64,000 bases of DNA, taken from the NCBI GenBank assembly GCA_049999725.1, contig JBNGIS010032634.1, positions 1 through 64,000 on the forward strand. The letters run 5' to 3'. The position numbers and the translations under genes are program-made. The stretch's first letter is position 1. Each line of letters begins with the position of its first letter. Of this stretch, positions 39,086 to 48,024 are shown one piece after another. The notes below the pieces were generated by a model. That model was not told the origin of the DNA. It made no database searches and worked only from the letters and a program-made list of their open reading frames with translations. Source of the DNA: Haplomitrium mnioides (lineage: Eukaryota; Marchantiophyta; Haplomitriopsida; Calobryales).

Positions 39086-40247
39086 TGTCCAAGGTGTCAT
39101 TGGGTTGCCGCTGGAGATAGACAAAGTCACCAACCTTGAACTTTCTCACCTTGGGCTTGAAGCTGCCGCCTCGTGTGTGTGCATATCGCAAAGTATCCCT
39201 GTGTTGTGCAATACACAGATTCTCCATAGCCATAGGCATGACTCTTTTGAAGAGAGCAGCCCTCTCTGATATAACAGTGGACCAGGCTGTAGAAATTAAG
39301 CAATGAGGCATGCTTAGACATTCTGTACCCCATGGCGATGTAAGGTAGTGCCAAGTCCCAGTCTTCCTTGTTCTTGGTCAAACAGATCTTTCGCAATCCT
39401 CGCTTGCAAGTTTGCACCATCCGCTCTGCTAGGCCATCTGCTTGAGGATGATCTCTTGAAGTTCTACGATGATCAATGAGTGCCTGGTCCAAGAGCTCTT
39501 GAAACTCACCTCTGAATTCTGAACCCTGATCAGTAAGACATTCTGCACAGGCCCCGAATCTCCTAAGCACCTGCTGCAAGAAAGCTTGGCTAGTGCTATG
39601 TGAGTTCTTATCCGGCAAGGCAACTAACTCAATCCATTTTGAAAAGTGCTCAATCATGATCATTATATAGAGATTACCCCTTGATGTAAGAGGTAGCTCT
39701 CCAGCCAGGTCACAAGACCAACGGTAAAACAGACCCCTGATAGGCAGTGGATGAAGCGTAGCTTGCCTAGATGAGAAGGAAGTGCGCACCCTATCACATT
39801 GTTCACATCTGGCAATCACATCACAAATATGAGCATACATACCTCTCCAATGATAGTGAGGAGCAATCAAGCTACATGTACGCTTGATTCCAAAGTGCCC
39901 AAGCTCAGCATGTATCTTCTTGACCAGACCAGCTCTCTCAGCTACAGGGGGCACTACCCTCTCTCTCCTTGGGGCAAATAGCGAACTAAATGATCTCCCT
40001 TCCACAAATAACGTTTGGATCTTTGTTGGATGCGGTCTCTCTGCACTGCACTCACCCCTGGAGGGTACTAACCATGCTGAAGAAAGTGTATTGTATCTTG
40101 GTCCTCCCAAATATCCACAATAGGTTGATCTTCCACAGTGCAACAAAGCAGGGCCAAATAACCAGTTACTGTTGCTGGTTGCAATGTCATGACTTGGTCA
40201 AAATCTTGACGGGCATCTGAAAGATCTGCAGAGGTAGTCAAAGGACT
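39086..40247 (-). pseudogene. Integrase, C-terminally truncated and frameshifted
   Basis: Integrases join retroelement cDNA to host DNA. The zinc-binding HHCC set is intact: HAELGH followed 29 residues later by CEQC. The catalytic core shows WSCDLAG, CLTDQGSEF and DHPQADGLAERM. The spacing between the second Asp and the Glu is 34 residues, one less than the usual 35. The C-terminal domain begins FKVGDFVYLQR, in a different frame, so a frameshift lies near 39,290. It ends after NDTLDT, where satellite begins. A second frameshift at about 40,070-40,146 separates this part from the RNase H tether. The reading frame is clearly Ty3/gypsy-like, and the protein cannot be functional. Confidence 0.92.
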
Positions 40248-40721
40248 GCGAGACATAGTGTCAGCATTCTGGTGTGTAACACCAGCTCTGTGAATCACCT
40301 CAAACTCATACTCTTGCAGTATGAGTGCCTAACGAGCCAATTTGCATGTAAGCTTGTCATTGGTCATGAGCCATTTCAGAGGCTGGTGATCAGTGTAGAG
40401 CAGAAACTTGGTGCCATATAGGTAAGGCCTGAAATGTATTATAGCCCAAACGACAGCCAAACACTCACCTTCATAAGAGGAGTAGTTACTCTCTGCTTTA
40501 TTGTTACTCCTGGAAGCATAGGAAATAACATATTCGTGCCCCTCTCCATCAGGTTGCCCAAGCACTGCACCAATACCTAGTGCACTCCAATCTGTGTGTA
40601 GAATGAAAACCTGGTTGAAATCAGGCCTTCTGAGTACTGGATAATCTGATAGCCGCTCTTTCAAAGTGTCAAACGCCACCTGGGTTTCTTCACTCCATGC
40701 CCATGTAACATCCTTCTTCAA
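40248..40721 (-). pseudogene. RNase H domain
   Basis: RNase H degrades the RNA strand of the RNA-DNA hybrid during reverse transcription. The usual acidic residues are visible in ILHTDWSALGIGAVLGQ, EGECLAVVWAI and LYTDHQPLKWL. It is followed by the RT/RNase H-to-integrase tether with VIHRAGVTHQNADTMSR. An in-frame TAG at 40,329..40,331 interrupts the region after KLAR. The usual Trp at this point would be TGG, so a single G-to-A change explains the stop. Upstream it continues in frame with the reverse transcriptase connection across another stop. Confidence 0.92.
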
Positions 40722-41923
40722 CAGCGCATACAGTGGATGGGCAATGGTGCTGAAATCTTACACATAAATCCTGTAGTAGTTACACAACCCAATAAAACTG
40801 CGCAGGGTTGATACATCAGTAGGCTTGCGCATCTCCAGAATGGACACTACCTTGGACCAGCGAGCCATGGTCCTATTTGGAACAATTCTGTGTCCTAAAT
40901 AAACTACTAAGGTAACAGCAAACTCACATTTCTTCGGGTGAATCCTCAAGTTTGCCTTCCTCAACCTTCTAAACAGCTCCTCCAGATGAGTCAAATGTTG
41001 TTTGAAACCTTTTGCTTTGCACCAGGACATCATCAATGTAACATTTCAAGAAATCAGCACCCTCTAGTACCTGATCCATGAGTCGTTGAAAGAAGACAGG
41101 GGCATTTTTCAATCCAAATGGCATTACCAACCATTCCCATAGTCGGTTGCCTCCATGGAATGCAGTCTTCTTGCGATCTGCAACCTGAATCACAATCTGG
41201 TTGAACCCCTGATGTAAATCCACTAAGGTGAAGACATCTGAGTCTCCAATGCTATCAAAGAGCTCCTCCGCTGTTGGCATAGGATACCTGTCCTGTGGAG
41301 TAACCAAATTCAGCGGTCGATAATCTCCACACATCCTCTTTTCAGTCCACAAGCCACTAGAGTCTTTCTTAGCTGGCATCACTGTAGCTGCTGCAAAATC
41401 AGAAGTGGAAGGCTGGATAAGACCAGCCTCATAGAGTTCCTTGCAGCGCTCATCAACTAACTCCCACTCATGCTTACTTAGGCGGTGTTTGCGCCGATAG
41501 ATGGGCTTCTCCTCAGTGAGCTCAATGGAGAATTGCATCACCTTACACTTGCCAAGATCTTTCATAGAGAAAGCAAAGACATCCTCATACTTCAATAACA
41601 GATTGGTGATTTGATCCCTCTGTTTCTTGTTCAGCTGATTGCCCATGACAAAGGTGAAATTGGCAACACACGGAGGGTTGGAAGAGAAAGCCTGTGGAAC
41701 TGAGGTGTTGAGTCTTCCACTGTCCAACTCTGCGACAGGCTTCTGTAGTGAAGTGGTGGAAAGTAGCCCTACAGTACTTGCAGGTCTATAGTGGCCAGAC
41801 TCTGAAAAGTCAGAGTGAAATTCAGTCACATTACAAGGGACCTCCTCTCCCCCCCCAACACTCAGATCAAAGCGCAAAGTGTTGTGAATGGGTAAATGCA
41901 CCTGGTCTGGATGCCATGAGGGC
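40722..41923 (-). pseudogene. Reverse transcriptase
   Basis: Reverse transcriptase copies element RNA to cDNA. Motifs in order are CGDYRPLN, FTLVDLHQGFNQI, MPFGLKNAPVFFQRLMD and the catalytic CYIDDVLV (YIDD at 41,029..41,040). Just after it a one-base indel in an AAAAGG stretch (~41,015) shifts the frame. The thumb/connection then continues with HLTHLEELFRRL, HPKKCEF and YLGHRI. A TAA at 40,758..40,760 interrupts FIGLCNYYRIYV before the RNase H region. The N-terminal linker starts at the right edge of the 400-base gap. The family assignment to Ty3/gypsy is firm; the clade was not determined. Confidence 0.95.
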
Positions 41924-42323
41924 NNNNNNNNNNNNNNNNNNNNNNNNNNNNNNNNNNNNNNNNNNNNNNNNNNNNNNNNNNNNNNNNNNNNNNNNNNNNN
42001 NNNNNNNNNNNNNNNNNNNNNNNNNNNNNNNNNNNNNNNNNNNNNNNNNNNNNNNNNNNNNNNNNNNNNNNNNNNNNNNNNNNNNNNNNNNNNNNNNNNN
42101 NNNNNNNNNNNNNNNNNNNNNNNNNNNNNNNNNNNNNNNNNNNNNNNNNNNNNNNNNNNNNNNNNNNNNNNNNNNNNNNNNNNNNNNNNNNNNNNNNNNN
42201 NNNNNNNNNNNNNNNNNNNNNNNNNNNNNNNNNNNNNNNNNNNNNNNNNNNNNNNNNNNNNNNNNNNNNNNNNNNNNNNNNNNNNNNNNNNNNNNNNNNN
42301 NNNNNNNNNNNNNNNNNNNNNNN
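41924..42323. other. Assembly gap, 400 N, inside pol
   Basis: A block of exactly 400 N interrupts the region between methyltransferase and reverse transcriptase. Reading frames do not match across it (400 is not a multiple of three), so 400 is likely a placeholder or estimate. The C-terminal methyltransferase motifs (IX-X) are expected to be in the missing part. Confidence 0.97.
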
Positions 42324-43156
42324 GGTTCATCCCAAGTGCCTGTAGCATGACGATAAACAAGCCCTGGACCATCACTCTGAAAAGCATGTGCACCAGGAAA
42401 AGAAACCAAAGTAGGCCAGGCAGCCCGTGGTTGGCCAACCTGGTTGGCAGGGTACCAAGGTGGTGCCTCTTGCCTTGTAACTGGTTGGTAAGAGCTATCT
42501 GAATCTAGAATGCCACACACCTGTAGTGTAGGATCTCGAACAGTGTAATGCAGAGCCAACTCCAACAAGGAAACAAGGGCAAGGTTGGTCCAGAAGTTAC
42601 GTAAACGATGTGCATAAGACCCACAATGCACTGCATCCAGAAGAAGTGGCGAACCCATGTAGTGCTGAATGAGCACAAAGTCTGCTCGCACTACTGCCCT
42701 TTTATCAAACTGCGCTGGTGTGTTCTCCATGATGTAACCAACAGCAGGGTAGCATGCCTGAGCCCATGTGAGTACTTGAACCATGTCCATGAAAAGGCCA
42801 GATCTGCTATCAGCTAGCCCTAAACCAGAACCAGCAGCGGACAGTCCCTGACATTCCCATCCTGCAATGATAAGATCTAAACAACCAAGAAGCACAATGT
42901 GTTGTTGTTGGATCAACTGAACATCAACAGGGAAATAGGTGAAGCTGGACTTCCATGCACTAGGAGGAAATTGTTGTGGAAACCTCCTGGAAAATTCCAA
43001 CATACGAGACTCTACTACTTACCTAGCACAAAGATCTGTGTCCACATACAAATACCGCTTAAGTACCAACCCAGATTGCAACACTGCCTCCAAACCTGTA
43101 GCAATGCCTCCAAATAGTTCCAGCAGGGTAATGCCATCTGAAGGTGGATTCCACAC
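42324..43156 (-). pseudogene. C5-cytosine DNA methyltransferase domain embedded in pol
   Basis: These enzymes transfer a methyl group from S-adenosylmethionine to cytosine C5. Visible motifs in order are: motif I, LLELFGGIATGLEAVL, with the adenosyl-binding acidic YVDTD; motif IV, IIAGWECQGLSAAG, with the catalytic Cys codon at 42,851..42,853; GLADSRSGLF; motif VI, YIMENTPAQ, with the catalytic Glu; and a motif VIII-like AHRLRNFWTN that resembles the AHRARYFWGN of DNMT3-type enzymes. The usual Pro before the catalytic Cys is Glu here. An in-frame TAA (43,019..43,021) sits between motifs I and IV. The target-recognition end and motifs IX-X fall in the assembly gap. It follows the protease in one frame (except for the stop), so it was part of the Gag-Pol polyprotein. 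Identity as a C5 methyltransferase is strong; activity of the ancestor is inferred. Confidence 0.9.
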
Positions 43157-44776
43157 AATAGGTTGTTGTAGAATTGGAGTAACAGGTTCACCATGGCTTT
43201 TCACACTCTCAAGCTTATGCATGGCAGCTTTGAGAGGCTCATGAGCAGCCTGTAGCTTATGTAACAACTCTGGTCCAGGGGTGAATCCCCCAAAGGTGTC
43301 TAGTGTACTCCCATTAGCTTGTGTCACAGAATGTTGTTCCTCATCCTCTTCAATCCAATTGTGTAATGGATTATTGATATAGGAAACTGTATGCACATCT
43401 TGCAGGACACATAAGTGGGCCATGAGAGTGTGCGCACCATGTAGGTCCAGTGGAATGTAGCCCAAGTGTAGGCCATCTGTCTGCCAATCAACACGGTAAT
43501 AAGCATGCTCAAACCAGTTATCAATGGTGAAACCTGGAGGAAACAAGGCTTCTTGCCCAATGAGTACGTCATAGCTGGTAGCATTAGTGACTAAGCATCT
43601 GACCTGAAATTCCTGAGCCTGATCTGTGCCCTGATTGAAAGCAAGGGTGAGCAATGTCGAGCTTTCACCCAACACTTCTTCCACAGCACCACTGGCAGTG
43701 TGAATCTGCCACATTGATTTTTGGAGATTGGTGTCAAGTAGTCCAATTTTCTTGGCAAACTGAACACCTATGATCACTGGTTGTGCTCCAGTGTCTAGCA
43801 TCACCACTTTGGGAGTGTGTCCTTCCACTTGTACTGCTGAATTCAGATTGTCAACAAACACTACTGTTGTAGCCACCAGATTCCTGTCACTAGGAACAAT
43901 CTTGGGTATATTGTGGGATACCAGATGTAGAGTGTTAGTATTCACAACTGAATTGCCAAGAAGCTTATCTACAAGTGATTGAGTAGGAATATAGTGATCA
44001 GATGTGAATCTGGTGACAAAACCAGAAGGATCACCGTGGTTTCCAGTATCGGAAATGCATGTAACACCATCAAGTGCCTGTGACCAAGTGGAAGGCTGAC
44101 TCACTACAGGAGTTCCAGCTTCCATAACAACTGTCACAGGGACTACGGATGGACTAGAAGTCGATATCAGATTGCTTTCAAGCAATTTAATGACATCTGT
44201 AATATGCAAATTCAAATCCTGACAATTGAACAAGGGTGTTGTAAGAACCCTATGTGCTAGATCTGAAGTAGGATACTTTGCCAAAGGACTGACTGTCTCT
44301 TGTAACTGCTGATCTGGCTCTCCTCCTTGATGCACGGTAGGTGTAGAGGCGCCAATTGTGTCTCCTCTTGCCAAAAATGAAGCCTCTGTAGTGGGAGTAA
44401 GTGGCCTGAAAGGCTGAGGTATTATAGCCCGAGCACCTCTTTGCTGTATGGTAGGTGTTGGACCAGAAGCCAAACCATAAGCCTGAACCACTTGCCTCTT
44501 GGTAGCTCCTCGTGTGGCTACACTAGCCTCTTGATAAGCAAAATATGAAGGACAAAATGAAGTAGAAAGCTCTGTTGAGTGATCCGTTGCAATGGGAACC
44601 CTCTCACCAACTAGCACATCAGAGGGCAACTGATAGAATGATCTGGGAAGGGATGCATTCTCGGAAACACTGGAACCACCAACAAATTGAACTGAGCTGG
44701 CTAGTTGAGAAGATTTGCCCTTCAAGCTAGCAAGTTGAGCGGTTAAAGTCTCCACTGCACTGGTTAAAGCTTGCAC
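43157..44776 (-). pseudogene. Pol N-terminal region with retropepsin-like aspartic protease
   Basis: The protease cuts the Gag-Pol polyprotein. The active-site loop is VVMLDTGAQPVIIG, followed by the second-strand motif YDVLIGQEALF, as in retropepsin folds (about residues 325-430 of this segment). The first ~300 residues are Ser/Thr/Pro-rich and unrecognised. About 120 residues of linker follow the protease before the methyltransferase. The segment is in the same frame as gag, separated only by a TAG at 44,777..44,779. It is uninterrupted over 585 codons, the longest open stretch of the element. Confidence 0.85.
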
Positions 44777-44779
44777 CTA
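44777..44779 (-). other. In-frame amber codon at the gag-pol junction
   Basis: The sense sequence reads ACC ACA TAG GTG CAA, with no frame change between gag and the protease segment. Some retroviruses express pol by readthrough of a UAG followed by G. Here it may equally be a mutated CAG, since other stops in the element are clearly damage. Confidence 0.6.
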
Positions 44780-46207
44780 TGTGGTCTGTGCTTGGAATGC
44801 TTCCTTTTGAGCTTTCTGGTGCTCTTTCTTCTTAGCATTCTTGCTGGGGCCAGCACCCTTAGTGTTGGAGGGTGTTGCAGATGCAGAGGTCTTCTTCACT
44901 GGAGCAGCAACTATTGAAGAGGCCTGGCGACGTAGTTGTCGTCGCTCTGGATATTTAGCAAAACAGATAGCCTCCAAGTGACCAGATTTCCCACAAAATT
45001 TACATGACAGGTCATCAGCAGGAATGTCACAATCATTAGCCTTGTGGTTTGTATTACCACAATAATTACAAGAAGGTACTAGCGCAGTAGCTGTATGCAC
45101 ATTCTTGTTTCGAATTGGCTGTTGATTGGACCTTGTAGGAGATGGGGCCTGAACTTGAGTTCTGTGATGAGTTTGTGGTCTTACCATGCTTGCTGCATAG
45201 TGTGCATGGGCAAGTTCCAACCTCTCTGCAGCATTATACACATCCAGTAGTGTGTAAGAATCACCATATTCAGAGAACACCCGTTGAAGAACCTGAGAGT
45301 GAAGGTCTTGATTACCTTCCAAGGCACGTATGTAACGGTGCGCAGCTTCCAGATCAGTGATGCTCTGAGTATCCGCTTTCAATTTGAGAAGCCTTCGATA
45401 GAGCATTTTGAGAGTCTCATCCTTTTGTCGGTTGAAGGTAGCCAACTGTAGGATTTTCTATGAACTCTTCACTGGGAACTCCTGTTCCAGAATTTGGAAA
45501 AATTCACTTACCCGATCAGTGACAATAGGAGCAAGCAGCATAGGCGCAATGCCTGTTGTAGCTAGTGCAAGCTCTGCTGGAGTCACATTCACAATGGTAG
45601 GGGCAGCTGTAGGCGGATTTGTAGGAGGTGTAGCATTGTGGGCAGCAATGGCAGCCTGTAAAGCAGTTTGCTGGACACCAGCAATAGCAGATGCATAACC
45701 TGGGTTAGCAACCTGTATGGTGCTCAACAAACGGGCAGAGTGCTGCTGATACACATCCAATGCCTCATGATGGACGTACCGACCCATTTGCTTGAATGCA
45801 AATGCATTGGTGAACTTGTCACCATACTTGAGCTCTAACTCAGCAATCACAGTATCAAATGTCTGCTTGAATTCCCGCAGAGTGATAGTGTCAGGACGGC
45901 CACTGAACTTCTCAATCCTGCCACCTAAACTTACCTCCATGGTGTATGTTGGTGGATTTATTGGTAGTGAGCTTACTGGTGTTGGAATCTGGTGTGGTGT
46001 TGCTGTTCCAAATCCAGTAACAGACTGATGCCCAAATAAACCAGATGCAGGAGATTGAATTCTCCCACTACTAGAACTGGTAGGTAAAGCCTGTGTGTAC
46101 CGTCGCCTATAAGGGCATGATGGCAAAGGAATATCCTCTATGGGACGAGAATCGCTTCGCAGATGGTAATGTGGTGGAAGATGAGTGTTCTGATCTTCAT
46201 CACTCAT
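44777..46207 (-). pseudogene. gag (capsid and nucleocapsid)
   Basis: Gag builds the virus-like particle and binds element RNA. The start ATG at 46,207 has a strong context (CCCACCATGAG). The N-terminus is polar and Pro/Ser-rich. The capsid-like region includes GRIEKFSGRPDTITLREF. The C-terminal part carries two CCHC zinc knuckles, CNYCGNTNHKANDC and CKFCGKSGHLEAIC (CX2CX4HX4C), then a Lys-rich tail. An in-frame TAG at 45,458..45,460 splits it after 249 codons. A second TAG at 44,777 ends it at 476 codons (stop excluded) and is followed in frame by the protease segment. The first stop is a lesion. The second could be either a lesion or a natural termination/readthrough site between gag and pol. 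Confidence 0.9.
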
Positions 46208-46305
46208 GGTGGGAGCACATTACTTTCATTCATGTCAGATACGGCAATGGATCTAACAGTGTATGTTCAAGGCACATAGGAATGATCTCCCTTGCTCTAT
46301 TCAAG

Positions 46306-46339
46306 AAAATGACTGTATTGCCAAAATGACTGTAATGCC
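46306..46339 (-). repeat. 17-bp tandem duplication in leader
   Basis: AAAATGACTGTATTGCC (46,306..46,322) is followed at once by AAAATGACTGTAATGCC (46,323..46,339), with one mismatch. Confidence 0.9.
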
Positions 46340-46450
46340 ACCGTGATGGAAGTAGGGTATATCCGCAAATGAAACTTTTGCCAGGTGAGTTAGGCTCTCA
46401 AACTGGCTTGACCAGCATAGGACTCTTATACCTTTGAAATCGTGTACGTG

Positions 46451-46518
46451 AGCTCTCCAAAGATAGGCAAGGACAGACAGATTTAGCTCTCCAAAGATAG
46501 GCAAGGATAGACAGGTTT
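46451..46518 (-). repeat. 34-bp tandem duplication in leader
   Basis: Two adjacent 34-bp copies, 46,451..46,484 and 46,485..46,518, each begin AGCTCTCCAAAGATAGGCAA. They differ at only a few positions, so the duplication is young relative to the satellite. Confidence 0.92.
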
Positions 46519-46656
46519 TGCAACGTAACATAAGCCCACCATTTCAATCCGGTATGTGACTTCTCTGTTGTCTGTATTTTTGAAAATCATGTACTTTAAC
46601 TTCTTCATAAAGACCTCTAGCTATGGATATCTAGCCGTTGCAAGAATCCTCAAGCA

Positions 46657-46943
46657 TACCTCAAGAGTGACTATCAATTGCAGGATGAGCTGGGCGACGT
46701 GGTCTCCACGTTTGGTTGTTAAATCCACGTCGGATTGATTGAAGAGAATTGTGCCGACAGGTCCCCTGTAATCAGCATCAATCACTCCTGCTCCTACGTC
46801 AATAGAGTGTTTCCAGGCTGAGGGGTAACACGCGCATACGTGCCAATTGAAATGCCAATGGAGAGCTCGGTCTTCACCAAGGCCTTCCCACATGCAGGGA
46901 CTACAGTATCATAAGCACTAGACAAATCGTAATCAGCATTTCT
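46657..46943 (-). pseudogene. dUTPase fragment, plant-like, frameshifted
   Basis: dUTPase hydrolyses dUTP to dUMP and keeps uracil out of DNA. The first part (46,812..46,943) reads [20 protein letters not shown] then VKTELSI and GTYARVTP. After a frame change the second part (46,657..46,818) reads [20 protein letters not shown] then [13 protein letters not shown] and GDHVAQLI. These match the central motifs of plant dUTPases. About 95 of the usual ~150 or more residues are present. The join falls where the conserved RSGLA loop should be, and several residues of it are lost. No intron interrupts the fragment, which suits capture through RNA. It has the same orientation as gag and lies in the leader. 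It cannot encode an active enzyme. Confidence 0.85.
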
Positions 46944-47290
46944 TGGTGACCTTCTGCAGAAAAACGCGACCTCCTGCAAAAAAACGTGACCTCCAGCAGC
47001 CTTATGAATGAAAACACGACCTCCCTCTGTCTCCTGAACGAAAACGTGAAGAGGGGACTCTCCTTCTGCCTGCAGCAAAAATGTGTACTGCAGCAAAACG
47101 CAACCTCCCTCTGTCTCCTGAACGAAAACGTGTGCTCCTTCTTCAAAAATCTGCTGCAGCAAAAATCAAGATCACAGCCCCTGAACGATAACGCGACTTC
47201 CTCCTTCGGAAATTTGCTGCTGGAGAAATCAAGAACGCTGCTTCAGATATTCGCTGTGCTATCTCTCCATCGATTCCAAGAGCTGCTTTC
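46944..47290 (-). repeat. Degenerate CTGAACGAAAACG-type repeats
   Basis: A low-complexity stretch with many variants of CTGAACGAAAACG and CTGCAGCAAAAA. The clearest pair is a 28-bp repeat at 47,021..47,048 and 47,105..47,132 (CTCCCTCTGTCTCCTGAACG...), spaced 84 bp. No gene is recognised. Confidence 0.75.
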
Positions 47291-47316
47291 TAAACATGTG
47301 GCGGCTGAATCTGATG

Positions 47317-47490
47317 CTTCAGGTCGTTTGATCCATCTGGCAAAGACATGAAGGTGATGTACACACCATGCTCGACTTGTGCGATCCATTCACTATCCAC
47401 GATGTTTGGTGGTAGATCAGGAGATCTGATAGTCGTGACATGGTCCCCCATAACAATGCTGCCAAATTCTTTCTTCAGCGGGCTGATCAC
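47317..47490 (-). pseudogene. BRX-domain-like gene fragment
   Basis: An open minus-strand stretch of 66 codons contains SEWIAQVEHGVYITFMSLPD followed by GSNDLK (47,317..47,391). This matches the start of the BRX domain of plant BREVIS RADIX and RCC1/PH-BRX proteins, whose typical form is EW...EPGVYIT...LP.G...L+RVRFSR. The domain breaks off exactly before the expected RVRFSR part and continues as unrelated sequence (HQIQPPHV, then stop). It could be one captured exon end. The orientation is the same as gag. The assignment rests on about 25 residues recognised by eye. Confidence 0.55.
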
Positions 47491-47793
47491 ATTCTCTTGA
47501 ATGTAGATATCTCCTTCAGCAATTTCTTGAATGCAGATCTCTCCTTCAGCGATTTATTGCTTTTCCAGCCCAAAATCGAGCCAGCTTTCTGAGTAGGAAT
47601 CCCTCCACATCTGCTGTGATTTCACCCCTCGATTGCTGCTCAGCGAAGGACTAGTCTGCTTGACAAAATCTGAGCAGCTCGACGAAGAATGTATGCTCGA
47701 CGCTTGCTGCTCGACCCTTGCTTGACTGCTACTCGATGAGTTTCCCTTGCTCAATGAACCTTGCTAGACAACTCCAAGGCTCGTTTTTCGACG

Positions 47794-47902
47794 ACCTCCT
47801 CTACATGTACAGCAGCTCTGTTCCCGTTCTTCACTAACACAGATCTCCTCGAGGCTCTCTTGGCGTCGTTGATGACCGTGACCTCCTCTACATGTACAGC
47901 AG
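47794..47902 (-). repeat. 22-bp direct repeat, 87-bp spacing
   Basis: ACCTCCTCTACATGTACAGC plus AG occurs at 47,794..47,815 and, identically, at 47,881..47,902, each followed by a CGTTC/TGTTCCC-like stretch. An ~87-bp segment was probably duplicated and then diverged. Confidence 0.85.
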
Positions 47903-47920
47903 ACCGTTCCCCCCTCTGGC

Positions 47921-48024
47921 GAAATCAAGAACACTGCCTCCTTTGAAAATCTGTCAACGTCGCAGCAGCATGGAAATCAAGAACTCTACCTCCTTCGACA
48001 ATCTGTCAACGTCGCAGCAGCATG
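47921..48024 (-). repeat. 52-bp tandem duplication
   Basis: Copies at 47,921..47,972 and 47,973..48,024 both begin GAAATCAAGAAC and end GTCGCAGCAGCATG, with four visible mismatches. Confidence 0.92.

Larger units (their letters stand above)
46208..46656 (-). other. Untranslated leader upstream of gag
   Basis: No convincing coding sequence. It contains two short tandem duplications listed separately. I looked for an initiator-tRNA(Met) primer-binding site (TGGTATCAGAGC on the sense strand) and did not find an exact match, so the LTR inner boundary cannot be placed. Confidence 0.5.

Noticed and set aside
41748-42502. Long frames running through the 400-N block
   Set aside because: The middle is unknown sequence, so continuity is an artefact of N translation.
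46208-46300. Primer-binding site near the gag start (CCATTGCCGTATCTGAC on the sense strand)
   Set aside because: It only loosely resembles the initiator-tRNA(Met) complement and no TG...CA LTR edge adjoins it.
39127-46329. Plus-strand open frames overlapping gag and pol
   Set aside because: They are shadows of the minus-strand retrotransposon genes and show no domains.
46301-46531. 76-codon minus-strand frame in the gag leader
   Set aside because: It spans the 34-bp tandem duplication, has no recognisable domain and ends before gag. It is treated as leader.
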